Part shown: in pieces, positions 26,112-37,371 of the stretch
How the letters are laid out: every line of letters begins with the position of its first letter
Numbering within the stretch: the stretch's first letter is position 1
Assembly (NCBI RefSeq): GCF_029168945.1
Contig: NC_083610.1
Span: 50,547,429-50,611,428, forward strand
Source of the DNA: Cannabis sativa
Taxonomy: Eukaryota; Streptophyta; Magnoliopsida; Rosales; Cannabaceae
Length of the DNA stretch: 64,000 nt
Reading direction: 5' to 3'
Notes under the pieces: generated by a model
What the model was told of the DNA's origin: nothing
Database searches by the model: none
What the model saw: the letters and a program-made list of their open reading frames with translations, nothing else
Position numbers and translations under genes: made by a program

Positions 26112-27210
26112 TTTAGAATTATAATTGATCAATCACGAATCAATTAATGAGTCTTACAAGCAGAATGTTCTCAACTAGAATGTGGACCATGGATCTATAT
26201 GCTGAGCTTCCAATAAGTGAACCAAATTTACCAAGTAAATTCCTACTTATTAATTCTTCGTTGAATCCACTCTTAGAACTTAGAATTGCACTCTCAGACT
26301 TATATAGAGCATATTGTATGTTCCACGATATCAATATGCTATCTCATTTAACCATTGTTATAATCTTATTGTGATTTAAAGATCCTCTATATAGATGATC
26401 TACATCGAGATGGGATTTCTTTACCGTTCTCACCCCTCAATGTATTTTGCCCCTTAAAACACTTAGCTACCTGTAAATGGTGTTTAGTGATCTAATAATT
26501 AGTCAGTTAAACAAGAGCTCATCCATTTACTTCTATTTGCTAAGCTCGAAGGGAATCATCACTTGACTTCTATACACCAGTAGAAGCTATAGATTCCATA
26601 TTTATGTTCAGCACTCCCACTCAATCATACTATCATGTTCCCAAAATATACGTATCACCCTGACCTAAAAGTAGGCTTAACTAATAAATCAAAGAACATG
26701 AATAGCACTCCTGAGTTGAGCCTAAGCATATCAGGATTTAGATTCTTTTAATCTTAAGATCAACTACTGATATTGACTTGGAAAGATATATATAACGGTA
26801 AGTTTGTAATATCTTAACTTAGTTGCAATATCGGTCCAGTCCAATGTATACTCCATACATTCGAAACTAGTATACTTTACTAATGTCCTGGAAAGAACAT
26901 AACACTTACTCCAAGTGTAAGTACACATCATCGCTGATTATCACATTAGTGTAAATCCAATAACACTGATGAAACAGGGACCAAGTCTTTTGATTCATAT
27001 GATCACAATCACATTCCACTGTGTTGACGATACTGTAATTGTGAATAAACATATGATCTGGATTTAATTGATTCTGTGTGTAAATGTAATCAACATATTA
27101 AACCATTAGCATGTAGAATTCATGCAAACATCAATCACTTCAAATTCCTTATATTGGTAACTAATCAGATTGTAAAGAGTTTTATTTAGGGCATAAAACC
27201 CAACATACTG

Positions 27211-28282
27211 CACATGACCTCAGGACTGACCTAAATCGAAGAAGGGACCTAGACGAACAATATGTCCCACCAACTGTCCAACCAGGTATCCGTATCCAGG
27301 ATCCAGTTCAAGGAGATCCCAATGTGATACAGGCCGGTCAACAAACCAAACAAGTTCATCCATCTATGCAAGCACAACTAGATCAACTTAAAAACATGGT
27401 ACAAGGCCTGACCAGCCAAAAACTCACTGATCTTGAACTCGACCGAGCACGCAAATCACCATTCTCCCCTGAAATTGAAGTCCTTAAGCTACCCCCAAAG
27501 TTCAAAATGCTAACCTGGAAATGTATACAGGAAAAGAAGATCATTTATCACATTTAAAGTATTTTTAAATGTAGATGGACTTGCAAGGGGTAAGAGGTGA
27601 TGTCCGGTGCAGAATCTTTCCTACCACACTCGCAGAGGCCGCCCAAAAATGTTACTTTAAATTACCTCCAAGAAGGTTTAATTAATGGAATGCCTTCTCA
27701 TCAGAGTTACATGCACAGTTTTCCTCCTCTCGTCAACTTCCCTCATACCTTGAAGACCTGGTCGAAGTAAAGCAAATGCCAGGAGAACTCCTCATAGCTT
27801 ATATTAGTAGGTTTATGACCGATGCTACAAACTTTAAGGGGCCAACTGAAGAAGGAAGACTAGCTGCAATACTGGGGGCATTGAGCCACTTGAAGAGTTG
27901 TGGAATGACATTAAAAGGTTAACTGTGGGGTCAATGGCTGAATTTCTAGACATAGCAGATGGGTTCATAAAGTTCGAAGAAGTTGTTCGACGTGTGGATT
28001 GTCAGACAAAAGAAAAACCAACAACTTGCCTCATCGATAAGAACGTCCGTCCAGAATCCACAGTACCCCAGTAGCTCAAATTCAAATGGGAAGAGGTCTA
28101 ACAACGGCAACAGGCAGGGTAATAGAAAGAATGGAAAATTAACTAGCAATGTCGAGCAGCACCCCAGGGAAAATGCCTCAAAATATATTGCCTTCTTAGT
28201 ACTGACAGACGACCTAGAGACAATCTATGCGACAACTCAGTCTATGGTGTCGTACAAAAAACCATCACCCATGAAAAACTAA
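27211..28282 (+). pseudogene. gag: Tat-type gag, remainder, broken
   Basis: Resumes the gag interrupted at 16243. Pieces in three frames keep family features: KLPPKFKM-like lead-in (27480-27510), LQGVRGDVRCRIFPTTLAEA (27570-27640) as in the retrotrans_gag core, the SSRQLPSYLEDLVEVKQ region (27720-27780), then ADGFIKFEEVV (27958-27990) and an Asn/Lys-rich tail ending ATTQSMVSYKKPSPMKN (to 28282). It has many frameshifts and stops. No zinc knuckle or protease follows. Confidence 0.75.
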
Positions 28283-28300
28283 ATTGATAACATCTCTTGA

Positions 28301-28467
28301 TTGGGTCCGATGGGTTGTGGGTTGGGTCCGATGGGGTTGTGGGTTGGGGTCCGATGGTCATTCTCGTGGGGTTAGGGTCCGATGGGGTATATGGGTAGGG
28401 TCCGATGGGTTATGTGGGGGTCCGATGGTCCGATGGGTGGGGTCCGATGGGGTATGTGGGTAGTGAG
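28301..28467 (+). repeat. G-rich minisatellite, GGGTCCGATGGG units
   Basis: About eight copies of GTCCGATGG separated by TTGTGGGTT- or TATGTGGGTA-like spacers, in roughly 20-bp units with irregular lengths. Strong G/C strand asymmetry with many GGG and GGGG runs. It sits between the Tat gag remnant and element C. The minus-strand frame through it (Pro/Thr/His-rich) is a by-product of the repeat. Confidence 0.9.
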
Positions 28468-28506
28468 AAAAAACTAACCTTGGACATATTCCCCACTGTC
28501 GGTGGT

Positions 28507-29740
28507 TGTAACGAATTTTATGTTTATTACGCAAGTGTACGCAATCAAGTAGTATCTCACGCAAGTGAGGCCGAACCACGGGGAATTGGATTAAGTACTA
28601 CTAAACTATACTTATGATTCTATTTGGTAAAATAATAAGTTTGCAATTTGAAAGTAAATAACTCAGAAAATTAAAGAGAAAATAAACGAAGATTAATCAA
28701 GATGAAAGATTAGGGAGGTGAATCCTGTTGTTAAGCTACCAATGTTAATACCTAATTGCTATCCTTATCTCAATGTGAATGACAGATTATAAATTAACCT
28801 AACTCTTTTCAGATCTTTTAGGTTCTAAATAATATGTTCTCTAATTAACTTCTTAATTAAATCAACACAAAATCAGCATTAAGCAATAATCTATTAGTCA
28901 CTGAGGCTATGTAAATACTTTCGTTTCACATCAAAACCTAGACTATCCAAATTTTAGCATTCTCAATTCTCACTTTTCAGATTTCGAATTGAGATCATTG
29001 AACATGTAAAAGGTGATCAAGCTTGCACATGGAATTAAACACAAATATAGATAGTATTCACACATAAGATGAAGGAATGACAATTATTTATTAACTAGGC
29101 ATAAACTTAAACAACATTCATCATCCTTCCTTATTGGGAAATTTAGTTCAACATAACTCTAAAAACATCCATGATTAATTCAGAAACAAACACAAACATA
29201 AAGAAGAAATTAAGGGTAAAAGAAAGAAACTAGAAGGTGATATCGCTCCGGGTCTTCAAGATAGCTTCCTCTCCACTTGCATCCACTATTTAGGTCTATT
29301 TCTGCTCACTTTTGACCTTCAGTGTCGTATTCCTTATATAGGGATGAGAAGTGTGCCTCCAATTGAGAGAAAAATCAAAATTAGGTCAAAACCACGATGT
29401 CCGTACCAAGTCACGACTAGCCTTTAAGCTGGTCGCGACTACAGGCAAACCTCGAAAATCAGAGGTTCTGCCAAATCTCGAAGTCGCGACCAGAGTCGCG
29501 ACCTGAAAAAAGGGTCGCGACCTGGCTCTCATGAGGTCGCGACTACTGACGCGTCTGGAGCCGAATTTTCCAATTTTTTCCAGTTTATCCCAGTTTTTCG
29601 CCATTTGACTGAATTTGAACTTTAACACTCCGAGAACCTGAAATAATGAAAATCAAGCGTAAAACTGCTCCAAAAGACACCAATAGACGAGATAATGCTA
29701 ACTTTAAAGACCCGAAACATAGGCTAATTATAACCTAACA
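28507..29740 (-). repeat. Element C 3' LTR (1234 bp)
   Basis: Plus-strand ends TGTAACGAATTT and TAACCTAACA. Minus-strand TATA-like TATATAAGG at 29333-29341. Five perfect copies of the palindrome GTCGCGAC lie at 29432, 29483, 29495, 29514 and 29536. Confidence 0.93.
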
Positions 29741-29752
29741 AAATCCCCCAAA
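29741..29752 (-). other. Element C polypurine tract
   Basis: On the minus strand TTTGGGGGATTT directly precedes the LTR start TGTTAGG. Confidence 0.85.
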
Positions 29753-31011
29753 CTAGATTCTTACTCGCCCCCGAGTAAGATAAAAAAAAACTAACTACGC
29801 TATCAGATAATTACTATGCTGCTGACTCATGCTCTGTTTTCTTCCTTGCATAAACTATAATTTTGATCCTACTAACTCTAACAATTAACTCAGATGCTCA
29901 ATTAATAACACTATGTACAACTGCAAAAAATTTATTCAAATGTGAAACATTGTTATAAAAGTGTTACTCTTTCTAACAGTTCCACAACCCGATAACTCAT
30001 AAGCTTGCATGCTTACCTTTCTCCACTAATGTTGACAGTATTCTTTGGAATCATTAGGTCTTTTCAAGGCTTAGGTAGTATGGCTCAGATATTCAAGGAT
30101 AGGCAAAAGACAATTTTGGCTCAAGATATCATAAGCACATAAACAGAACCCACAAGCTTTTTACTTTTCTTTTTCTAAAACCCCATAATGTTCCCAAATA
30201 TACCAAGATTGATAGAAGACATCTCTATTATTTTTCCAACATCACTGAAATCATATCTTTTTCAAACATATTTTTACTTTTTATTGTTTTTTTTTCTTCA
30301 TATTTCATTTTTTTTCGAATTTTTTTTTTCAGTGACATTGAATTACACAATTTTTTTCATCTTCTCAATCTTACAAGTTTTTCTCCCTCTCACTATTTCC
30401 TCACACTAAATGTTTCTCCTCCCCCAAACTAATTATGTAGCTTATGATATCATGGATAACATGGTGAAGAAAAATTAATAGTGTGGTTACAATTTTTCAA
30501 ATCAATGGGTGAAAAACATAACAGGTTAAGGCTCAAAAGGTTAACTAGGGATACACATTATTACGGTAGGCTTGAAAGGCTTAAACTATCCAACAAATGC
30601 CTAAGTCATATTCCAATTGAACACTATCAAGGATTTTGCCTCAAAAGAATAAGATATGCAAGTTCTAAGCTATTCAATCAATCTTACCACAAACCATAGT
30701 AAAACAATTATAACAATTTTCACAGGTTGAGTAATTGCAAATATACACAGGTTTCTAAGCATCCGAACTAATCCAAAGAGTTAACAAAATCAAGCACACA
30801 GTTATTTTACAGTTTCAGATCACATCACACTAATCAGCAGTATACAATTATCCTTTAGCTTATTGCCATTCCTTAACTAAAACAAGAACTAAAACAGAAA
30901 ATTAAAATGCAGAAGATAAAAATTTTTAAATCTCTCCCCCCAAACTAAATATGACATTGTCCCCAATGTATACAATAAAATACAGAGAGAAGAGACTTAC
31001 CTGAGACCCTC
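29753..31011 (-). other. Element C non-coding 3' region
   Basis: No coding domain. T-rich stretches at 30280-30360. On the minus strand 30965-30935 is the GGGGACAATG...TTTGGGGGG segment typical of the region after pol in Athila-type elements. Confidence 0.7.
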
Positions 31012-31835
31012 TCAGAAAGGGTTGGGCAGACCCTTTTCATCCAAAATAGCCCTCGTACTAAATGAAGAAAATTGACCACCAATCGTGTTGATTTCAGAGT
31101 TTCGCACAAGAGTAAGCTCACCTTCAGAACTACCACACATCAATCTTTTCCAACGACGCCGAATCGTTCGAAGTCGCTCTTTAGGCTTTGCTTTCTTCTT
31201 ATTAGCTTTAACAAAAGAACCCTTCACCATCTCAATCTTGCAACAGGTAGGAATGTCAGTTGGGGAAAAAACATTAAAATTGACCTCTTCATCTTGCACT
31301 CTCAACTTTAACTCTCCCTTTTGAACATCTATTAATGCTCGGCCCGTGGCTAAGAATGGTCTTCCCAGAATAATGGGAATAGTTGAATCTTCCTCCATAT
31401 CAAGAATTAAGAAATCAGCAGGGAAGATAAACTTACCAACCTTCACCAGTATATCTTCAATTATCCCACGAGGATGAGTCAAGGAACGATCTGCCAGTTG
31501 TAAAGTCAATGTTGTAGGCTTTGCTTTTCCTAATCCTAGCCTTTTGAAGACAGACAATGGCATTAGATTAATGCTTGCTCCCAGATCACACAGAGCTTTG
31601 GTTTCCACCGAACCCCCTATAGAGCATGAAATATCGAAACTACCCGGATCTTTAAGCTTGGGCGGTAGTTTCTTTTGCAAAATGGCGCTACACTCCTCAG
31701 TTAATGCCACTGTTTCATAGTCCTCCAATTTTCTCTTCTTAGACAATATCTCCTTCATGAACTTCACATAACGGGGCATTTGTTCCAAGGCTTCAGCAAA
31801 AAGAATGTTGATGTGTAGTCTTTTGAAGACCTCTA
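31012..31835 (-). CDS. pro: Element C aspartic protease region
   Basis: A long minus-strand frame (annotated Met at 31788, open further upstream to about 31870 in the same frame). It contains EALEQMPRYVKFMKEILSKK, the standard gag-protease linker of Athila-type elements, then the retropepsin domain with active-site ALCDLGASINLMPLSVF (D-L-G-A in place of D-S/T-G-A), a flap-like region, and the second conserved motif IPIILGRPFLAT. The tail is Lys/Arg-rich. The product would cut the Gag polyprotein in the particle. A one-base loss near 31868 separates it from gag. The stop at 31012 comes before any RT motif. Confidence 0.9.
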
Positions 31836-33468
31836 GAAATTTTGTGAACTCTTGTCTAGATTTGTCTTTCTGAGTCTCTGAGGATAGGGTATTTTCACAT
31901 GATGATCAATACTGATTGGTGTTGACTGTTGTGGTGGTGTTGGGCTATCAGTAGCCTTCTTTACTGTTGGTGTTGGGGTTGGCATTGGTTGAGCTTTGTT
32001 CTCCTTATCTCCATCAGCTGGTTGTGGCAATTCAGGACCATCATAATTCTTACCGCTCCTCAGGGTAATTGCATTGCAGTTTTCCTTAGGATTCACTTCA
32101 GTTGTGCTAGGAAAATTTCCTTGAGGACGGGTTGCTACTTGAGTTGCTAGTTGGCCCATTTGAGTCTGCAAGTCTTTAATGGAAGATCTAGTTTCAGTCA
32201 TGAATTGTAGCAGTAAATCTGTCTGCAAACGAGAATTTCCACCAGAGGCTTGTTGCTGATTAAACTGTTGGTTCTGTGTCTGGTTCTGATTTCGTTGCTG
32301 ATAGAACCCACTGTTTCTTCGGTTACCACCCTGGTTGAACCCATAATTGTTGTTGTTATTCTGCGAAAAATTTCCAATGGCTTTAGCTTCATCCATTGGA
32401 AAATCATCCACATCTGCTTGACACTCTGAAAAGTGACGACTTCCTCCACATAACTCACAAACAGCTTGGGCTTGTTTAGCTTGCCCTGCAATTAGCTTTG
32501 TCAATGCCTCAACCTGAGCTGTCAACTTTGTGATGGCATCAACCTCTAACACACCAGCTACCTTCTTTGATTGACTCCTTTCAGTTGGCCACTGCTGATT
32601 GTTTAGAGCCATCTCCTCCAATAGATCATAAGCCTCATCAGCACTCTTTCTCATAAAGGCTCCACCAGCTGCTGCATCTATTAGAGTTCTAGTGTTTCCT
32701 ACCAACCCATTGTAGAAGTTGTGGAACAGCATCCAATTCTCTATACCATGATGAGGCCACTTTCTGATCAGATCTTTAAACCTCTCACAAGCCTCATGGA
32801 GAGATTCATTATCTTGTTGGCAGAAGTTGTTGATTTCTCTTCTCAGCTTTGCAGACTTGGCTGGAGGAAAAAACTTTGACAAGAATTTCGTTGCCAGATC
32901 ATTCCAGGTGGCAATAGAGTTGGGTGGCAATAGAGTTGGGTGGCAATAGAGTTAGCCAACTCTTGGCTTGTTCTCTGAGAGAGAATGGGAACAGTCTCAG
33001 TCGAATGGCATCATCACTAACTCCATTAACTTTAAAAGTTTCACAAAGTTCCATGAAGTTAGAGAGATGCAGGTTAGGATCTTCAGAAGGGAGGCCACCA
33101 AACTGAACTGAAGACTGCACCATTTGAAGTATGGCAGGTTTAATCTCAAAGTTGTTCGCATCCACTGTCGGTGGCCTGATACATGACTGCACTCCCGTCA
33201 GAGTAGGGAGAATGTAATCTCTCAAGCTACGGCCATTAGCTTGATCTTCCACGGTGCCACCATTATTACCGTTATTACCTCCATTGTTCGCAGCATTAGC
33301 ATTCACATTAGCAGCCATGATTTCTGAAGTTTCAGCAGTTGCTGAAACTCCTTCTTGCCTCTTGTTCTTTCGGTTTCTCCTACAAGTTTTCTCGATTTCA
33401 GGATCAACTGGTAATATGACAGCTTGTCCTTGACGGCGCATACACTTAGGATTCCTGAAATTGATCAC
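31833..33468 (-). pseudogene. gag: Element C gag (Athila/Tat type), split by a 16-bp tandem triplication
   Basis: N-terminal frame 33468-32899 has an Asn/Gly-rich stretch and [20 protein letters not shown], typical of Athila-type capsid. The C-terminal frame 32930-31833 carries [40 protein letters not shown], a degenerate zinc knuckle CELCGGSRHFSEC and a Gln/Asn-rich tail. The two frames are separated where a 16-bp unit is present three times in a row (32908-32955). The two extra copies add 32 bases and shift the frame. A second small shift lies near 31868. Without these the capsid region would be complete. Confidence 0.9.
32908..32955. repeat. 16-bp tandem repeat, three copies
   Basis: GTGGCAATAGAGTTGG occurs three times head to tail, the third copy ending differently. 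It lies within the gag sequence for the segment P-P-N-S-I-A-T. Confidence 0.9.
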
Positions 33469-33565
33469 GAAAATATTGCAAGAAAAAGGTTAGTAAAATC
33501 AGCAAGAGAAAATATACCAAAGTAGAAGTTAGTATAATTTTGTGTAATATTAATCTTTGAACAAT

Positions 33566-33583
33566 TCCCCGGCAACGGCGCCA
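33566..33583 (-). other. Element C primer-binding site (tRNA-Asp type)
   Basis: On the minus strand TGGCGCCGTTGCCGGGGA, a few bases after the LTR end. This is the standard Athila/Tat primer site. Confidence 0.9.
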
Positions 33584-33589
33584 AAAACT

Positions 33590-34580
33590 TGTTACGAATT
33601 TTATGTTTATTACGCAAGTGTACGCAATCAAGTAGTATCTCACGCAAGTGAGGTCGAACAACAGGGAATTGGATTAAGTACTACTAAACTATACTTATGA
33701 TTCTATTTGGTAAAATAATAAGTTTGCAATTTGAAAGTAAATAACTCAGAAAATCAAAGAGAAAATAAACGAAGATTAATCAAGATGAGAGATTAGGGAG
33801 GTGAATCCTGTTGTTAAGCTACCAATGTTAATACCTAATTGCTATCCTTATCTCAATGTGAATGACAGATTATAAATTAACCTAACTCTTTTCAGATCTT
33901 TTAGGTTCTAAATAATATGTTCTCTAATTAACTTCTTAATTAAATCAACACAAAATCAGCATTAAGCAATAATCTATTAGTCACTGAGGCTATGTAAATA
34001 CTTTCGTTTCACATCAAAACCTAGACTATCCAAATTTTAGCATTCTCAATTCTCACTTTTCAGATTTCGAATTGAGATCATTGAACATGTAAAAGGTGAT
34101 CAAGCTTGCACATGGAATTAAACACAAATATAGATAGTATTCACACATAAGATGAAGGAATGACAATTATTTATTAACTAGGCATAAACTTAAACAACAT
34201 TCATCATCCTCCCTTATTGGGAAATTTAGTTCAACATAACTCTAAAAACATCCATGATTAATTCAGAAACAAACACAAACATAAAGAAGAAATTAAGGGT
34301 AAAAGAAAGAAACTAGAAGGTGCTATCGCTCCGGGTCTTCAAGATAGCTTCCTCTCCACTTGCATCCACTATTTAGGTCTATTTCAGCTCACTTTTGACC
34401 TTCAGTGTCGTATTCCTTATATAGGGATGAGAAGTGTGCCTCCAATTGAGAGAAAAATCAAAATTAGGTCAAAACCACGATGTCCGTACCAAGTCGCGAC
34501 TAGCCTTTAAGCTGGTCACAACTAAAGGCAAACCTCAAAAATCAGAGGTTCTTCCAAATCTCGAAGTCGCTACCAGAGTC
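33590..34580 (-). repeat. Element C 5' LTR, truncated
   Basis: Matches 28507-29497 base for base in length (991 positions) with scattered substitutions. The outer ~243 bases are missing, and the sequence passes directly into a copia pol fragment at 34581. No target duplication can be checked. Confidence 0.9.
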
Positions 34581-34600
34581 ATGAAAGAAAAGATAAAGCC

Positions 34601-34790
34601 ATGAAAGAATTTCTTAAATCAACAGTGAGAGGTCTTATATATGCTTTTGTATGCCTTAGACCAGACACCTGCTGTTGAGTGGGAGTAATGAGTAGGTATC
34701 AGATTAATCCAGGAGAAGAACATTGGAAGACAATCAAGTAAATCTTAAGATTAAGAAGAGGAATTATATGTTAGTCTATAAGGGTGTGTT
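34601..34790 (+). pseudogene. pol: Copia pol fragment, end of reverse transcriptase
   Basis: Reads STVRGLIYAFVCLRPDTCC, a stop, then VGVMSRYQINPGEEHWKTIK and a second stop. This is the conserved copia segment between the RT thumb and RNase H. Two in-frame stops and loss of similarity afterwards show it is dead. The rest of RNase H (to about 35250) is too decayed to trace. Confidence 0.8.
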
Positions 34791-35283
34791 TAAAACTCTT
34801 AGACTACACCACATCAGATTTCGAAATTTGCCTTTGTGCTAGAAAATCTTTCTGATAAGATGGTGATTACTCTGGGGGTGGAATAGTGATTTTGGAGAAG
34901 TGTAAAAACCTATTAGAAGTCTCTAGGTCTACCAGTAAGGGACTGAATGTTAAAGTTGCAGGAAAGGTACTTATTCAGTCTAAGGAAAGTTCTATACATT
35001 TTTGGCACCATTCCAAATTGCCTTAACTACTAGTGTTAATTTCGTGGATAACCAAAAGTAGTTGTCAAAGATATAGAATCCGGTATCCCAAGAGAGTAGA
35101 CATATAGAGAGGAATTTCACATTATTAATGATTTTGTGATTAAGGAAGAGTAATGGTGGAGAAAAGGTTGTGTTTAATTCAACCTTTTAGATCCTATTAC
35201 AAGGATTTTACTACTACTATACTTGATTTGTATATCGAGGTGTTAAGATTATTTGAAACGCACTTTTTGTTTTATATTAGTGC

Positions 35284-35294
35284 AAGTGGGAGTT
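35284..35294 (+). other. B1 polypurine tract
   Basis: AAGTGGGAGTT immediately before TGTTGGG. Same as A1. Confidence 0.85.
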
Positions 35295-37186
35295 TGTTGG
35301 GTTTTATGTCCTAAATAAAACTCATTTCAATATAATCAGATTTACTTATTAATATAGATCAGAAATAACATTTAATGTTGCATGGTTCACATGATTTATT
35401 TCATGTTTATATGTATATATTGTATGAATTCATCTGAAACCGTTTTCACATACTTGATCCTGTTTACTGTGCTGTCAACACATTGGAAAGTAAACATGAC
35501 TATGTGAATAAAGTTTCCTAGATTTATCTGACACAGAGTTTTACTGATATGATAATCTACAACAGAGTTTACTTGCATTTGGAGACATGCTATGTTCTTT
35601 CCAGAGCATTGGTTAAAGTAAAGCTCAGGTTGGATGCATGGAGTATGCATCGGAAGGGACCGATATTGAACTTTGACTTAGATTTATTAAACTTACCGTA
35701 ATATCTATTCAAGTCAATATCGCCTAGTTGATCCTAGATCAAATCATCTTAATCGTGTTATGATTAGGCTCAATCTCAGGAGGCTATTCGTGTTCTTTGA
35801 TTTGTTAGTTAAGCCTACTTTTAGGTCAGGGTGATACGTACATTTTGGGAACACGGTAGTGCAATTGAGTGGGAGCGCTAACATAAACATGGAATCTATA
35901 GCTTTTATCTGGCGAATAGTAAGTAAAGGATGATCTCCTTCGAGCTTGACCAAACAAAAATAAATGGTGGAGATCTCATTTCACATAAGCTGAAATATCA
36001 TTTATACGGGGTTAAGTGTTTTAAGGATTAAATACATTGTAGGGTGTAACGGTAATCTAATCCCTTTACAGTGTAGATCATTCATATAGAGGATCATTGA
36101 TCAAATTAGGATTATAACAATGAATAACTAATGATGTGTCTATATGGTGGAACATATAAAGCATTCTATATACTGAGAGTGCAATTCTAAGTTCTATGCG
36201 TGGATTCAACGAAGAATTAATAAGTTAGTGAATTTTAGTAATAAATTCTTGATCTACTTATTGGAAGCTCGGTTATATAGACCCATGGTCCCCGCACTAG
36301 TTGAGATAATATTGCTTGTAAGACTCATATATTTGGTTTTGATTAATCAATTATAATTCTCAAATTAGACTATGTCTATTTGTGAATTTTTCACTAAGTA
36401 AGGGCGAAATTGTAAAGAAAGAGTTTTAGGGGCATATTTGTTAATTATGATACTTAGTATGGTTCAATTAATAAATATGATAAATGACAATATTATTTAA
36501 TAATTATTTATAGTTATTAAAAAGTTAGAATTGACATTTAAATGGTTGAATTAGAAAATTGGCGTTTTTGAGAAAATCAGATGCAGAAAAGAAAAAACTG
36601 CAAAATTGCAAAAAGTGAGGCCCAAATCCACTATGCATGGCCGGCCACTTTTGTAGGGAATTTAAACTGATATTTTCATTATTTTAATGTTAAATAATTC
36701 AAACCTAACCCTAGTGGAATGCTATAAATAGATAGTGAAGGCTTCCGGAAAAATAGACTTTTCTTCTGACTTTTCATTCAGAAAAAACTGAGCCTCTCTC
36801 TTTCCCTATCTTTGGCCGACCCCACTCTCTCTCTCTTCTTACTTAAATTTCGAAATTCTTAGTGTTAGAGTAGTGCCCACACACAGCAAGTGATACCTCA
36901 ATCATAGTGAGGAAGATCGTGAAGAAAGACTTTCAGCAAGAAGGAGTTTCAGCACTAAAGAATCAGAGAAAGAGATCCAGGTTCAGATATTGATAATGCT
37001 CTGCTACAGAAAGGAATCAAGGGCTAGATATCTGAACAGAAGGAGTCATTATATTCCGCTGCACCCAATGTAAGGTTTCCTAAACTTTATATGTGTTTAT
37101 TTCATCATTTTAGAAAGTTCATATTTAGGGTGTTAATCAACATACTTGTGAGTAGATCTAAGATCCTGGTAAAATAATTTCCAATA
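35295..37186 (+). repeat. B1 3' LTR (1892 bp)
   Basis: TGTTGGGTTTTATGTCC...TTTCCAATA. The last CA has become TA. TATA box TATAAATA at 36723-36730. Alignable along its length with solo LTR B2 (37923-41861) and more distantly with the A LTRs. Confidence 0.88.
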
Positions 37187-37371
37187 GCGTCATGTTCAGC
37201 GAGAGGGAGAGAGAAGTTTTGAGTTTTTGATTTTTTCAAATGGGAGTGGTATTTGTGGGATATTAGGAATGTGGTCATATATGACCAATATTATTAAGTA
37301 TGCATTTAGGGAAAAAAATTTAAGGTCTTGTAAGGATGGAATTTCAAATTTCCCTTTCTGTTCGTTGTTAT
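37187..37371. other. Short spacer between B1 and element D
   Basis: Nothing recognised. It is the left flank of the D insertion site. Confidence 0.5.

Larger units (their letters stand above)
16244..27205 (-). mobile_element. Solo LTR A3 of family A (1899 bp once nested chromovirus is removed)
   Basis: Plus-strand ends are TGTTGGAATTTA and AAAACCCAACA, flanked by the perfect duplication TACTG (16239-16243 and 27206-27210). 26112-27205 is nearly identical to the A1 LTR at 9001-10084. Minus-strand TATAAATA is at 16687-16694. No internal region remains. It is interrupted at 17053/26112 by a complete chromovirus. Confidence 0.92.
15050..28290 (+). mobile_element. Decayed Tat-type Ty3/gypsy remnant G, split by nested insertions
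   Basis: An LTR tail ending GCGAGGTCAACA (15382) is followed by the same primer-site-like segment as element E (15386-15404, compare 61587-61605), then a degenerate gag on both sides of a nested solo LTR (16244-27205). Everything downstream of gag is lost, replaced by a G-rich minisatellite and element C. Confidence 0.75.
28507..34580 (-). mobile_element. Element C: Athila/Tat-like Ty3/gypsy element with gag and protease but no RT or integrase
   Basis: Minus strand: 5' LTR (34580-33590, outer ~240 bases missing), tRNA-Asp-type primer site (33566-33583), gag (33468-31833), protease (31788-31012), non-coding 3' region, polypurine tract (29741-29752), complete 3' LTR (29740-28507). The sequence GGGGACAATG...AGTTTGGGGGG, usually found after pol or env in Athila-type elements, sits only ~60 bases past the protease end, so RT, RNase H and integrase are missing as a block. 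LTR copies differ at only scattered positions, so the element moved relatively recently, presumably with a helper. Confidence 0.88.
34581..37186 (+). mobile_element. B1: 3' part of a pol-bearing copia element related to family A
   Basis: The left end is broken at the junction with element C. It contains the RT/RNase H boundary of a copia pol (34601-34760), a decayed 3' region, a polypurine tract (35284-35294) and a complete 3' LTR (35295-37186). The sequence just before the LTR, including the tract AAGTGGGAGTT, is identical to that of gag-only element A1 over about 30 bases. B1 therefore looks like a degraded relative of the autonomous partner of family A. Confidence 0.78.

Noticed and set aside
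28301..28467. CRISPR-like or telomere-like repeat
   Set aside because: Units are G-rich, irregular and have no constant spacer length; the window is plant nuclear DNA, and the unit is not the plant telomere repeat.
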